Source: Acinetobacter terrestris | GTDB lineage: Bacteria; Pseudomonadota; Gammaproteobacteria; Pseudomonadales; Moraxellaceae | Assembly: GCF_004331155.1 (NCBI RefSeq) | Contig: NZ_SJNZ01000019.1 | Location: forward strand, 2-61,628 | Length of the DNA: 61,627 bases | Reading direction: 5' to 3' | Shown here: piece after piece, positions 39,335 to 47,965 of the stretch | Position numbering within the stretch: the stretch's first letter is position 1 | Layout of the letters: every line of letters begins with the position of its first letter | Made by a program: the position numbers and the translations under genes | Notes under the pieces: generated by a model | Told to the model about the DNA's origin: nothing | Database searches by the model: none | What the model saw: only the letters and a program-made list of their open reading frames with translations

Positions 39335-39621
39335 AGGTACTTCCTTGCTCTTTTCATCTCATCACGAGATGCCATGCCACGTTCTTGATTTTATTGACTG
39401 CATACCCACAGTATGACGATTATTTTTCAACCGCTTCAATCATGCTTTGGTCGTAGTTTGTTTATACAAGTTAAAACACAGACTGCTTATCGTATACAAC
39501 AAAAAAAATGATCTTGTTCGTATCTGATCTGTTCATTTGATCTTATAATTTAACAAGAAAATGCTTTCACTGCTTTACGACAACCTCCATTTTATTACCT
39601 CCTTCTTACCCGGAAAAGCAT

Positions 39622-40203
39622 ATGAACCCGCAAGACTCATCTCCTTTTTTTTCCCGACCGCAACCGGTCAAGGCAGATAATCCGCTCTCTCCAGAAGGGC
39701 GTTTCGGTCGTTTGAGTTCAATTGGCTGGTATGGCTTTGTCCATTTAATTACCTTCTTTGCCACCATTGCACTAAGCCTGACCATGGGGCTTTTCAACCT
39801 GAATACCCTGTCGGTGGACAATCAGTTTGTGAATACTCTGACAGGAATCGCAGGCCTCGGCTTCGTGGTGATTTTGGTACTGTATATCTATTTCCTGATC
39901 GTGATTACGGTACGCCGTTTGCATGACCTGAACCGTACTGGCTGGCTGATTTTGCTGTTTCTGGTGCCACTGCTGAATATTTTTATGGGTCTGTACCTGC
40001 TTTTGGGTTCAGGCACCAAAGGCATCAACAACTATGGTCTGCCGCGTGAAACCCCGGTCTGGGAAAAAATATTGGCCTGGTTGATGATTATCATCACTGT
40101 GTTAAGTTTCCTGGCTTCAGGCAGCATCGTGTCGTATATGTTTGGTGCCGGTGAACTGGAAATGCCGCAAGAAGTGATCCAAAAAGGCACTCAATACTTT
40201 TAG
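39622..40203 (+). CDS. DUF805 family membrane protein
   Basis: A 193-aa protein with a proline-rich cytoplasmic N-terminus and about four helices. The DUF805 signature is seen in RLSSIGWYGFVHLITFF, VITVRRLHDLNRTGWLIL and LLLGSGTKGINNYG. Function unknown; similar proteins are widespread in Acinetobacter. It is on the same strand as mscS and 110 bases upstream of it. Confidence 0.85.
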   Translation: MNPQDSSPFFSRPQPVKADNPLSPEGRFGRLSSIGWYGFVHLITFFATIALSLTMGLFNLNTLSVDNQFVNTLTGIAGLGFVVILVLYIYFLIVITVRRLHDLNRTGWLILLFLVPLLNIFMGLYLLLGSGTKGINNYGLPRETPVWEKILAWLMIIITVLSFLASGSIVSYMFGAGELEMPQEVIQKGTQYF

Positions 40204-40313
40204 ACAGGCTGACAGTTTTTTCACAAAACTAGCGGGAATGCCACATATTGCTGGTTAAATTATTGCTGAGTTTCAGGCAAAATAGCGCATAATTTTTATG
40301 ATTCGGAAAACCA

Positions 40314-41294
40314 GTGGCTGAACAAAACAATGCCTTGAGTGAAGTGACCCAAGGCACCTCAGACCTGTTGCACGAAGCAGGCGAAAAAACCGCACAAACC
40401 GTGCTTGAACACACCACAAAATACAATGATGCCTATTCGACCATCGACAAATTTGTCGAGGCATTTTGGGAACGTTTACCTTATATCTGTATTGCGCTGG
40501 TGGTGTTTACGATTTTCTATTTACTGTCAAAACTGTTTAAATTTTTTGTCCGTAAAGCTTTAACAGACCGCACCTATACCAAACAGAATCTGGTTCTGGT
40601 ACTCAACCGGGTCGGTAGTTCAGCCATCATGTTCTTTGGTTTCCTGATTGCCATGGTCATTGCCATTCCGGGATTCACCCCGGGTCAGCTGATGAGCGCA
40701 TTGGGGATTGGTTCGGTCGCGATCGGTTTCGCGTTCAAGGATATTTTCCAGAACCTGCTTTCCGGTATTCTGATTTTGCTGGGTGAACCGTTCAAAATTG
40801 GTGATGACATTATCGTATCGGGCATGGAAGGTACGGTTGAAGATATTCAGATTCGTGCAACTTTTTTACGTTCACCCGATGGACGTCGTATCGTCATTCC
40901 AAATGCAACCGTTTATACCAGCGCAGTGACCGTAAATACGGCATATACCCGTCGCCGCTGTGAATTTGTGGTCGGTATTGGTTATGAAGATGATATCCAA
41001 AAAGCCAAAGATATTATTACTGCCATTCTGGATAAAGATCCAACAATCCTGAGCCAGCCTGGGTTTAGCGTGAATGTAATCGCACTGGCTGACTTCTCGA
41101 TTACCTTAAAAGCGTTCTGGTGGGTCGATACGACTGAAACAGGTATGGGAACGTCGATCAGTGCCGTACAGGAACGGGTGATTCAGGCCTTTGCCGAACA
41201 TAATGTTTCTATTCCTTATCCAGTACAGGAAGTCAAAGTCTATCGTGGTGAAGGCCATGAAGATGCTTCAGCCCGTGCTAAACAGCCGACCTAA
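40314..41294 (+). CDS. mscS: mechanosensitive channel, MscS family
   Basis: A 326-aa channel with an N-terminal extension of about 50 residues, then three transmembrane helices. The pore-lining helix contains GIGSVAIGFAFKDIFQNLLSGI, followed by the beta-domain LLGEPFKIGDDIIVSGMEGTVEDI and the C-terminal alpha/beta vestibule. It opens on membrane tension to release solutes during osmotic downshock. Start is GTG at 40314, preceded by CGGAAAACCA; an ATG at 40299 is out of frame. Its last 27 bases overlap the convergent rsmE gene. Confidence 0.93.
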   Translation: MAEQNNALSEVTQGTSDLLHEAGEKTAQTVLEHTTKYNDAYSTIDKFVEAFWERLPYICIALVVFTIFYLLSKLFKFFVRKALTDRTYTKQNLVLVLNRVGSSAIMFFGFLIAMVIAIPGFTPGQLMSALGIGSVAIGFAFKDIFQNLLSGILILLGEPFKIGDDIIVSGMEGTVEDIQIRATFLRSPDGRRIVIPNATVYTSAVTVNTAYTRRRCEFVVGIGYEDDIQKAKDIITAILDKDPTILSQPGFSVNVIALADFSITLKAFWWVDTTETGMGTSISAVQERVIQAFAEHNVSIPYPVQEVKVYRGEGHEDASARAKQPT

Positions 41295-41981
41295 AACATA
41301 AGAAATAGCTGTCTCAGTACGGAGAATACGGTTGCCGAGGCTTACTGCCTGGCAGCCGTTTTTTATCAGTAAATCGACCTCATAGGGAATAAAACCGCCT
41401 TCGGGTCCAATCACAATCGTACATGGATGATCAATCGCAAAGGGCATTTTCATCTCTGCATAAGGATGGGCCACATAGGCCGGACAATCCGCTGTAACTA
41501 AACTGGGCAGTACATCCTCTACAAAAGGTTTAAAGCGTTTATAGATTTCAATTTGGGGTGCAATTGTATCCCCGGCTTGCTCCAGACCCAGCGTTACATA
41601 TTGATCTAACTGCTGTAAAAATGGCGTTTGCCAATAGCTTTTATCGACTCGATAACTGTGCAAAAGAATAATTTTCTCTACGCCCAGCGTGACACTGTCC
41701 ATAATTAAACGGCGTAGCACTTTAGGACGTGGCATGGCCACAATTAAAGTCACCGCTAGTTTCACCGGAACAGTTTCTTCTTTAACTGGTTTTAATTTTA
41801 TGGCTTGTTCGGTCACTTCGACAACTTCGGTCAGGTAACGTTTCCCTTCGCGAATCCCCACTTTTAATGTGTCTCCGACTTGCACATCAACATGCTGTTT
41901 TAAATGTTCAAGCTGACGTTTCGAGCTAATCGACCAGATTTCTGATTCAGTTTGGCGTGGGTCAAGAAGGACGATGTTCAT
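41268..41981 (-). CDS. rsmE: 16S rRNA (uracil-1498-N3)-methyltransferase
   Basis: A 237-aa SPOUT-class methyltransferase of the RsmE family. A PUA-like N-terminal domain begins at MNIVLLDPRQ. The SAM-binding trefoil knot is seen in IVIGPEGGFIPYEVDLL and VSLGNRILRTETAISYVL. The ATG at 41981 has AGGA close by; the longer frame to 42008 overlaps the repeat and is unlikely. Convergent with mscS, overlapping its stop by 27 bases. The palindromic repeat element (copy 2) sits between it and waaA. Confidence 0.93.
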   Translation of the reverse strand: MNIVLLDPRQTESEIWSISSKRQLEHLKQHVDVQVGDTLKVGIREGKRYLTEVVEVTEQAIKLKPVKEETVPVKLAVTLIVAMPRPKVLRRLIMDSVTLGVEKIILLHSYRVDKSYWQTPFLQQLDQYVTLGLEQAGDTIAPQIEIYKRFKPFVEDVLPSLVTADCPAYVAHPYAEMKMPFAIDHPCTIVIGPEGGFIPYEVDLLIKNGCQAVSLGNRILRTETAISYVLGRLFSTG

Positions 41982-42025
41982 AGAATCCTGTACTAAAAAA
42001 ATATGCAATCATTCGATACACGGAA

Positions 42026-42128
42026 GGCGACATGGATGTCGCCAGCAGTGCTGAGGTACAGGATGTACCTTCAGCACTGCAAAAGATTTTTGTTACTTTT
42101 AATCTTTTAAAAGTAAAAAGACCTACAC
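42026..42128 (+). repeat. three-hairpin palindromic repeat element, copy 2
   Basis: Hairpin 1: GGCGACAT-GG-ATGTCGCC (42026-42043). Hairpin 2: GCAGTGCTGA and TCAGCACTGC (42045-42054/42071-42080) enclosing GGTAC/GTACC. Hairpin 3: TTACTTTTAA-TCTT-TTAAAAGTAA (42093-42116), preceded by ATTTTTGT and followed by GACCTACACG. It has the same order and orientation as copy 1 at 16903 but largely different arm sequences. It lies between waaA and rsmE. Confidence 0.8.
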
Positions 42129-42189
42129 GAAAAAAATAGAAACTTAACCATAATTTTGAGGTCGTGAATGCTCTAGTCCCAAATGATTT

Positions 42190-43470
42190 TTAAAGATACT
42201 GATCAATCACCGCAATATGCTTTGCTAACGAGCCTGTATTTTTAAGCATGATTTGCTGTGCCTGCTGGTTCAGTTGCTCTGCAGCTACCTGATCATTTAA
42301 CAGTTCAATTAAAACTTTCGCCGCCTGCTCTGCATCGTTCACGACTTTAACGCCGCCTACAGCGACAAACTCATCAACAATGGTCTGGAAGTTAAAGTAA
42401 TTTTTACCTAAAACCGTCGGCACATTTAATGCAACCGGCTCTAAAATATTATGCCCACCGCCCGGTTCATTCAATGAACCGCCCACAAAGCAGACTTGGC
42501 TTAAGGCGTACCACAACCACATCTCACCCATACTATCGGCTAGGTACACTTGGGTATGCGGCTCAATAATTTCACCTAAACTGCGGCGTTGAGTATTTAA
42601 ATCTAGGTCTTTTGCACCCTGAAACACCTCGTCAAAACGTTCCGGATGACGTGGCACCACAATCACTACAATCTCTGGATATTGGCTAAGATAAGGCTTT
42701 AATGCGTTGAGTAATTTTTGTTCTTCAGGTGCATGCGTACTGGCAATGGTGATGATTTTACGTGCTGCTAAATTCCAGTCTTGTTTCAGTTGCTGCGCCT
42801 GTTGAATAAAGCTTTCAGGGGCATGAATATCAAACTTGATACTGCCCAATACCTGACTTTTATTCTCAGACATGCCCAAATTTAGGAAACGGTCTAAAGT
42901 CGCCTGATCTTGAGCCAGTAACTGGTCTAAACCACTGAGCATGCCTCGGCTAAGCCTTGGAACCTTGCTGTAGCCTTGGGCAGATTTTTCTGAAAGTCGT
43001 GCATTGATCAATAAACACGGCACTTTAAATTGCTGGGCCTGATCAATTAAATTCGGCCAGATTTCAGTTTCTACCAAGGCCAATAATTTTGGCTGATATT
43101 TTTGATAAAACGCCTGAACTAATTTTTTCTGATCGGCAGGCAAATACACCGCCTGGAACAGATGCTCATAGGGGGCTTTTAAAAACAGGGATTTGGCCCG
43201 TGCCTGTCCGGTCTTGGTGGTATTGGTTACTAAAACCGCATGACCCAATTTTAAATAATGTTCGATTAAGGGCTGTGCCGCATTGGTTTCGCCCACAGAG
43301 ACCACATGAAACCAGATTGCATGCAGGTTTTTAGGCTGCTGGAATGGTCCAAAACGCTCAAGACACTCTTGTTGCAATTGCTCCATATCCAACGCACGTT
43401 TTTTGATCCGCCATTGATACAATGGTTTAATGACTGATAATGCTGCGTTGTACCAAAAAGGAGTAGCCAA
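42190..43470 (-). CDS. waaA: 3-deoxy-D-manno-octulosonic acid (Kdo) transferase
   Basis: A 426-aa inner-membrane glycosyltransferase that adds Kdo to lipid IVA in lipopolysaccharide/lipooligosaccharide assembly. The catalytic glutamate is E61 in VVSVGETNAAQP. The GT-B C-terminal donor domain contains FVGGSLNEPGGGHNILEP. It is on the same strand as rsmE, which is 208 bases downstream with the repeat element in between. No other LPS genes are adjacent. Confidence 0.96.
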   Translation of the reverse strand: MATPFWYNAALSVIKPLYQWRIKKRALDMEQLQQECLERFGPFQQPKNLHAIWFHVVSVGETNAAQPLIEHYLKLGHAVLVTNTTKTGQARAKSLFLKAPYEHLFQAVYLPADQKKLVQAFYQKYQPKLLALVETEIWPNLIDQAQQFKVPCLLINARLSEKSAQGYSKVPRLSRGMLSGLDQLLAQDQATLDRFLNLGMSENKSQVLGSIKFDIHAPESFIQQAQQLKQDWNLAARKIITIASTHAPEEQKLLNALKPYLSQYPEIVVIVVPRHPERFDEVFQGAKDLDLNTQRRSLGEIIEPHTQVYLADSMGEMWLWYALSQVCFVGGSLNEPGGGHNILEPVALNVPTVLGKNYFNFQTIVDEFVAVGGVKVVNDAEQAAKVLIELLNDQVAAEQLNQQAQQIMLKNTGSLAKHIAVIDQYL

Positions 43471-43580
43471 ACAAGTTGCCTCAAATTGTGTTCAATCGGC
43501 AAAATATAACAGAGCAGCCTTCACATGTTAATGAATTCTGCTCTGTGCAATGATTTATTCTGCTTTATTGATCGATCAAC

Positions 43581-44657
43581 TTAGCTTTCAGCCAGCTGCT
43601 TATTTAAGAATGGATAGTCGATATAGCCTTCTGCCACATCAGTACCAATCATATTTTCAAACTTCACCTCATTCAGAGGTTCATCTTCTACCAGACGCTC
43701 GAAAAGGTCAGGATTGGCGATATAAGCCTTACCAAAAGACACTGCTTCGGCTTTGCCTGAGCTTAATAATTCAAGTGCATCGTCACGGCTTAAACGCATA
43801 TTGGCAATATAAGGCACACCATTTGAACGCGCTTTCATGTCCAGGCTAATGCTGTCATCCGCCAAATATTCGCGGGTAAAGAAGAAGGCAATGTTACGTT
43901 TACCCAGTTCTTCTAGCACATAACCAAAAGTTTCTTTCGCATTGGCATCGCCCATATCATGCTCATCGCCACGCGGTGCCAGATGCACACCGACACGACC
44001 TGCACCCCAGACTTCAATCAGGGCATCCACCACTTCAAGCAGAAAACGCGCACGGTTTTCAACAGAACCACCATAAAGATCGCTACGTTTATTGGTTGAA
44101 CTTTGCAAGAATTGGTCAATCAGATAACCATTGGCCGCATGCAATTCCACACCGTCAAAACCGGCAGCTTTGGCATGAATGGCAGACTGTTTATATTGCT
44201 CGGTAATGGCATGAATTTCTGAAATTTCCAGTGGACGTGGCACCACATATTCACGTTTTGGACGCAGCAAGCTGACATGACCCGCCTGTTTGACATCACT
44301 GGCAGAAACCGGCGTTTCACCGTTTAATAAATCAGGGTGTGATACACGCCCCACATGCCACAATTGCGCCACGATCAAACCGTCTTTGGCATGCACAGCA
44401 TCAGTCACCTGTTTCCAGCCTTCTACTTGCACATCGCTAAATAAGCCAGGCGTTTTTTCATAACCATTGGCTTCTTCAGAAATCACTGTTGCTTCTGAAA
44501 TGATTAAACCTGCGCTGGCACGTTGTGCATAGTATTCGGCCATCATTGCGGTCGGTACACGGTCTGTTGTAGCACGGCTACGTGTTAATGGTGCCATCAC
44601 GACACGGTTTTTAAGTTTAAGTTCACCAAATTGAATCGGTGTTGAAAAATCTGTCAT
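43581..44657 (-). CDS. nemA: Old Yellow Enzyme-family alkene reductase
   Basis: A 358-aa FMN-dependent TIM-barrel reductase. The substrate-anchoring pair is H173 and N176 in GVELHAANGYLIDQFL, and the N-terminus FGELKLKNRVVMAPLTRSRA is classic. It reduces activated alkenes, nitroesters and similar electrophiles with NAD(P)H. It is 38 bases downstream of an ArsR-type regulator on the same strand, like the E. coli nemR-nemA pair, but with a different regulator family. An electrophile-sensing role is therefore inferred. Confidence 0.93.
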   Translation of the reverse strand: MTDFSTPIQFGELKLKNRVVMAPLTRSRATTDRVPTAMMAEYYAQRASAGLIISEATVISEEANGYEKTPGLFSDVQVEGWKQVTDAVHAKDGLIVAQLWHVGRVSHPDLLNGETPVSASDVKQAGHVSLLRPKREYVVPRPLEISEIHAITEQYKQSAIHAKAAGFDGVELHAANGYLIDQFLQSSTNKRSDLYGGSVENRARFLLEVVDALIEVWGAGRVGVHLAPRGDEHDMGDANAKETFGYVLEELGKRNIAFFFTREYLADDSISLDMKARSNGVPYIANMRLSRDDALELLSSGKAEAVSFGKAYIANPDLFERLVEDEPLNEVKFENMIGTDVAEGYIDYPFLNKQLAES

Positions 44658-44695
44658 CCAGCAATCCTCTTACAGCTTGCCTGGACTGATTTAGT

Positions 44696-44998
44696 CTAAA
44701 GCGCGTGCTGTAAATGTTGTAAAAATTCTTGGATCAGTGCTTCATTACGCGAGAAATAAGACCATTGCCCATATTTGGTCACATGAATCAGTCCTGCCTG
44801 TTGCAGCACCGACAAATGATTGGACATGGTCGATTGAGAAATATCGGCAATTTTTTCCATCTGCCCTGCGCACACGCCACGACTAAAATCATTTCCGCAC
44901 TCTTCAGTGGAAATGTAACGCTCAGGTTCTTTTAAACATTGCAGAATCTGACGTCTAATCGGGTTGGCTAAGGCTTTATAAATCGCTTCTGTGTCCAT
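44696..44998 (-). CDS. ArsR/SmtB-family winged-helix repressor
   Basis: A 100-aa regulator. The helix-turn-helix is at IADISQSTMSNHLSVLQQAGLIHV, and the start LANPIRRQILQCL is typical. It contains cysteines at about residues 20, 33 and 40 (QCLKEPERYISTEECGND, RGVCAGQ) that could sense thiol-reactive compounds or metals. First gene of the unit with the Old Yellow Enzyme, which it probably represses. The upstream region 44999-45190 contains AT-rich inverted stretches (TCGATAAATTTCGATATTAA) that may form the operator. Confidence 0.9.
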   Translation of the reverse strand: MDTEAIYKALANPIRRQILQCLKEPERYISTEECGNDFSRGVCAGQMEKIADISQSTMSNHLSVLQQAGLIHVTKYGQWSYFSRNEALIQEFLQHLQHAL

Positions 44999-45039
44999 CT
45001 CATTTCACTCATGTCATGATCAGCACCTTACCAAAAATC

Positions 45040-45083
45040 ATTATATCGAATTTATACGATATTAATATCGAAATTTATCGATA
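45040..45083. promoter_or_regulatory. AT-rich dyad, possible ArsR operator
   Basis: TATCGAATTTATACGATATTAATATCGAAATTTATCGATA contains repeated TATCGA/TCGATA half-sites just upstream of the regulator start at 44998. ArsR-family operators are AT-rich dyads of this kind. Binding is inferred only from position and symmetry. Confidence 0.5.
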
Positions 45084-45190
45084 CTGTATATTCATTTTGT
45101 AATTTGCTGCAATCTTGTACAACTTCACTCTATTCTAACATTGTCTGATCATTGAGTTTTATCAACATCGAATGACCAAATTTTAAAGCT

Positions 45191-45219
45191 AAAAAAACAG
45201 AGGACCAGCCTCTGTTTTT
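45191..45219 (-). terminator. terminator after prfB
   Basis: AAAAACAGAGG pairs with CCTCTGTTTTT around ACCAG, with a T tract on the minus strand. Confidence 0.9.
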
Positions 45220-45231
45220 CAAATAATAAAA

Positions 45232-46327
45232 TTACAGACCCTGTTTTAAACTGGCTTCAATAAATTTATCCAGGTCACCATCCAGCACTGCACCGGTATT
45301 CGAGCTTTCCACACTGGTACGCAAGTCTTTAATACGCGAATCATCCAGTACGTATGAACGAATCTGGCTACCCCAACCGATATCGGACTTGGTATCTTCC
45401 AGCGCCTGTGCAGCATCGTTACGAATTTGCATTTCACGTTCATACAGTTTTGCACGTAACTGTTTCCAGGCATGGTCACGATTGGCGTGTTGTGAACGCT
45501 GGTTCTGACAAGCCACCACAATACCTGTCGGTGCATGGGTTAAACGTACCGCAGAGTCAGTTTTGTTAATATGCTGACCACCGGCACCGGATGCGCGATA
45601 GGTATCGGTACGAACGTCCGCAGGATTAATATCAATTTCAATATTGTCATCAACTTCAGGCGAAACAAACACCGCAGAGAATGAAGTATGACGACGGTTA
45701 CCCGAGTCAAAGGGTGATTTACGCACTAAACGGTGAACACCGGATTCGGTACGCAACCAACCATAGGCATAGTCGCCTTCTACACGAATGGTCGCCGATT
45801 TAATTCCGGCAACATCACCGTCAGACTCTTCCATCAATTCCGCTTTAAAGCCGTGACGTTCAATCCAGCGCAAATACATGCGCAGCAGCATTGAAGCCCA
45901 GTCCTGTGCTTCTGTACCACCAGAACCCGCCTGAATTTCCACATAACATGGGTTTGGATCCATGGGATGACTGAACATACGGCGGAATTCAAGTTTTGCC
46001 AGTTCCGATTCAGACGCATCTAATTCTGCCTGCACATCTTCTAGCAGGCTTTCGTCGTCTGCTTCAACCGCCAAATCAAGCAACGCTTGCGCATCTTCTA
46101 GCTGCGTCGATAAACCTTCAAGTACATTGAGTACGTTTTCAAGCTCGCCTTTTTCTTTGGCCATGGCTTGTGCACGACTTTGATCATTCCAAATCGCCGG
46201 ATCTTCTAACTCGCGGAGAACCTCTTCTAAACGCTCTTTTTTCAGATCGTAGTCAAAGATACCCCCGTAGTGTTTGACCACGGTCGTTTAAGTCTTTTAA
46301 TTGGTTTAGATAAGGATTAATTTCCAC
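45232..46327 (-). CDS. prfB: peptide chain release factor 2, with programmed +1 frameshift
   Basis: Recognises UGA and UAA stop codons. Translation begins at GTG 46325-46327 (protein start [13 protein letters not shown]) and reads 24 codons to CTT at 46256-46258. The in-frame UGA (46253-46255) is bypassed by a +1 shift within CTTTGAC, giving GAC as the next codon. An internal Shine-Dalgarno AGGGGGTAT-like run (CGGGGGTAT) sits just before it, exactly as in E. coli. The joined product is 364 aa, with the tripeptide SPF (stop-codon recognition) and GGQ (peptidyl hydrolysis) in the expected places. Low RF2 levels favour the shift, giving autoregulation. Confidence 0.97.
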
Positions 46328-46408
46328 GTGAATTACTCTCAATCAGAATACTAGGCTTAAATACCTGTCAATTATAACACAGAGCATGGATGCAATTTTA
46401 GAGGGCTA

Positions 46409-46678
46409 ATACGCAATAACAAAGCTCAGTTTTTGAATGTAGAAGCTGATGCTGCATTTGGCGATGAGGATGAAGTAACGATTGCTGCAGACTATTATTT
46501 CGACCAAGCATTTAGCTTAGGTGCTGCATATCATATTCAAGATGATGCTGAAGAGGATGTCGATTTCTTCTCAATTCGTTCTCAATATTTCGTTAATTCT
46601 AACTTTGCAGTGGGTGGTGAAGTAGGTTTTGGCGATGATGTTCAGGCATTCAATATCAATGCAACATATGGTTTTTAA
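46409..46678 (+). pseudogene. truncated Omp33-36-family porin (C-terminal fragment)
   Basis: The frame opens within DNA just upstream of prfB and gives about 85 residues: LNVEADAAFGDEDEVTIAAD, YYFDQAFSLGAA, RSQYFVNSNFAVGGEVGFGD, ending NATYGF with a C-terminal aromatic. These match the last third of the intact paralogs at 47002 and 47966 (for example NLEAGASFGDLDEYNLAADY). No signal peptide or N-terminal barrel part exists in any frame, so this is a 5'-truncated remnant, presumably left by a deletion that fused it to the prfB upstream region. A terminator hairpin is retained behind it. Confidence 0.85.
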
Positions 46679-47001
46679 TTGAGCAATAAGTCATAAAATA
46701 AACAGTTAAAAACACTCTCAAATGAGGGTGTTTTTTTAATGTTAACTCTCTATTTTGTTACAAAATACTAAAGATTTTATTAAAAATTCACATAAATCCA
46801 TGAACTATCCACAATCTTAATAAAACAAAACATTTAAATAATTTCATACATTCCAAATACTTAATATTAAAAAATTACATAACATTACGTTAGCAACATT
46901 GAGTAACCTTGCGAGGATTGACCCAATCTGATTTTGGTCTAGACTAAAACTTGTAACAAAAAATGTATTAATTTTAACCATAAATTTAAGGGGTAGTATC
47001 C
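46679..47001. other. intergenic region carrying a terminator and the promoter of the second porin
   Basis: It starts with a terminator hairpin (46707-46737) of the truncated porin and is then AT-rich with no ORF. The promoter of the porin at 47002 must lie here; GGGG seven bases before its ATG gives a good ribosome-binding site. Confidence 0.7.
46707..46737 (+). terminator. terminator behind truncated porin
   Basis: ACACTCTCA pairs with TGAGGGTGT (one G-U pair) around AA, then seven T residues. Confidence 0.85.
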
Positions 47002-47790
47002 ATGAAAAAATTAGCCATTGCTTCAGCACTTCTTTCTGCTCTAGCAGTAACAGGTACAGCAAATGCATACCAAGCCGAAGTAGGCGCAGCAGCAGCTTAC
47101 GTTGACCCAGATAATGGCGGTTCAGGTAGCGCTTTAGGTGTAAATGGTACTTATTACTTTAACCCCGTTCAAACTCGTAATGCTCCACTTGCAGAAGCAG
47201 CTTTCCTTGACCGTGCAAGTAATGTAAGTGCTCAAGCAACTTTTGCAGACCAAGGTGATAACGTAGAAAGCAATACCTATGGTGTAAATGCTGAAGTCTA
47301 TGTTCCAAATACTGACTTCTTTATCGGTGCAGGAATTGCTAAAAACGATACTGAAGTTGATCTAGGTCCACGAACTATCGATACTGATTTAACTACATAT
47401 AGTGCAGAAGTAGGTTATCTCCCTGCTCCAGGTTTACTCATTGCAGCCGGTTTAAAAGGTTGGGATAATGATCAGGATGACGGTGTAGATCCAACACTTC
47501 GTGCAAAATATGTTACTCAATTAAGCAACGGTAATGACATCAATCTAGAAGCAGGTGCTTCATTTGGTGATCTTGATGAGTATAACTTAGCTGCCGATTA
47601 CTTTATTGATAAAACACTAAGCGTTGGTGCTGACTACTACAACAATGACTTAACTGATCAAAGTGAATTTGGCATCAATGCCCGTAAATTCCTTAACCAG
47701 CAAGTTAGCCTTGAAGGTCGTGTTGGTTTCGGTGAAGCTGGTAACAATGACTACAACTCATTTGGTGTAGCTGCGAAGTACCGCTTCTAA
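47002..47790 (+). CDS. putative outer-membrane porin, Omp33-36 family paralog
   Basis: A 262-aa beta-barrel protein. The signal peptide is MKKLAIASALLSALAVTGTANA and the mature chain starts YQAEVGAA. Shared family marks: NGTYYFNPVQTRNAPLAEAAFLDRASNVSAQ (PLAEAAFL at about residues 70-77), a central YSAEVGYLPAPGLLIAAGL, and LRAKYVTQL, ending in YRF. It is shorter than the Omp33-36 homologue at 21120. It likely forms a small-solute channel; the specificity is unknown. It has its own terminator and is followed by another family member. Confidence 0.85.
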   Translation: MKKLAIASALLSALAVTGTANAYQAEVGAAAAYVDPDNGGSGSALGVNGTYYFNPVQTRNAPLAEAAFLDRASNVSAQATFADQGDNVESNTYGVNAEVYVPNTDFFIGAGIAKNDTEVDLGPRTIDTDLTTYSAEVGYLPAPGLLIAAGLKGWDNDQDDGVDPTLRAKYVTQLSNGNDINLEAGASFGDLDEYNLAADYFIDKTLSVGADYYNNDLTDQSEFGINARKFLNQQVSLEGRVGFGEAGNNDYNSFGVAAKYRF

Positions 47791-47812
47791 TTGATCTAAA
47801 ATAATTTAAATG

Positions 47813-47844
47813 AAATAGCCCATCTTCGGATGGGCTATTTTTTT
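47813..47844 (+). terminator. terminator between the two tandem porins
   Basis: AAATAGCCCA pairs with TGGGCTATTT around TCTTCGGA, then seven T residues. Confidence 0.93.
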
Positions 47845-47965
47845 GTTCTAAAATAAAGCATTTAGGTATTTTTTGCACATTGACGGGGCGAATATAAACT
47901 GTACAATTTGTTACAACTGTTCATGAAGCAGTCATATTTTTATAACAAAACCGAGATACTCTAAA

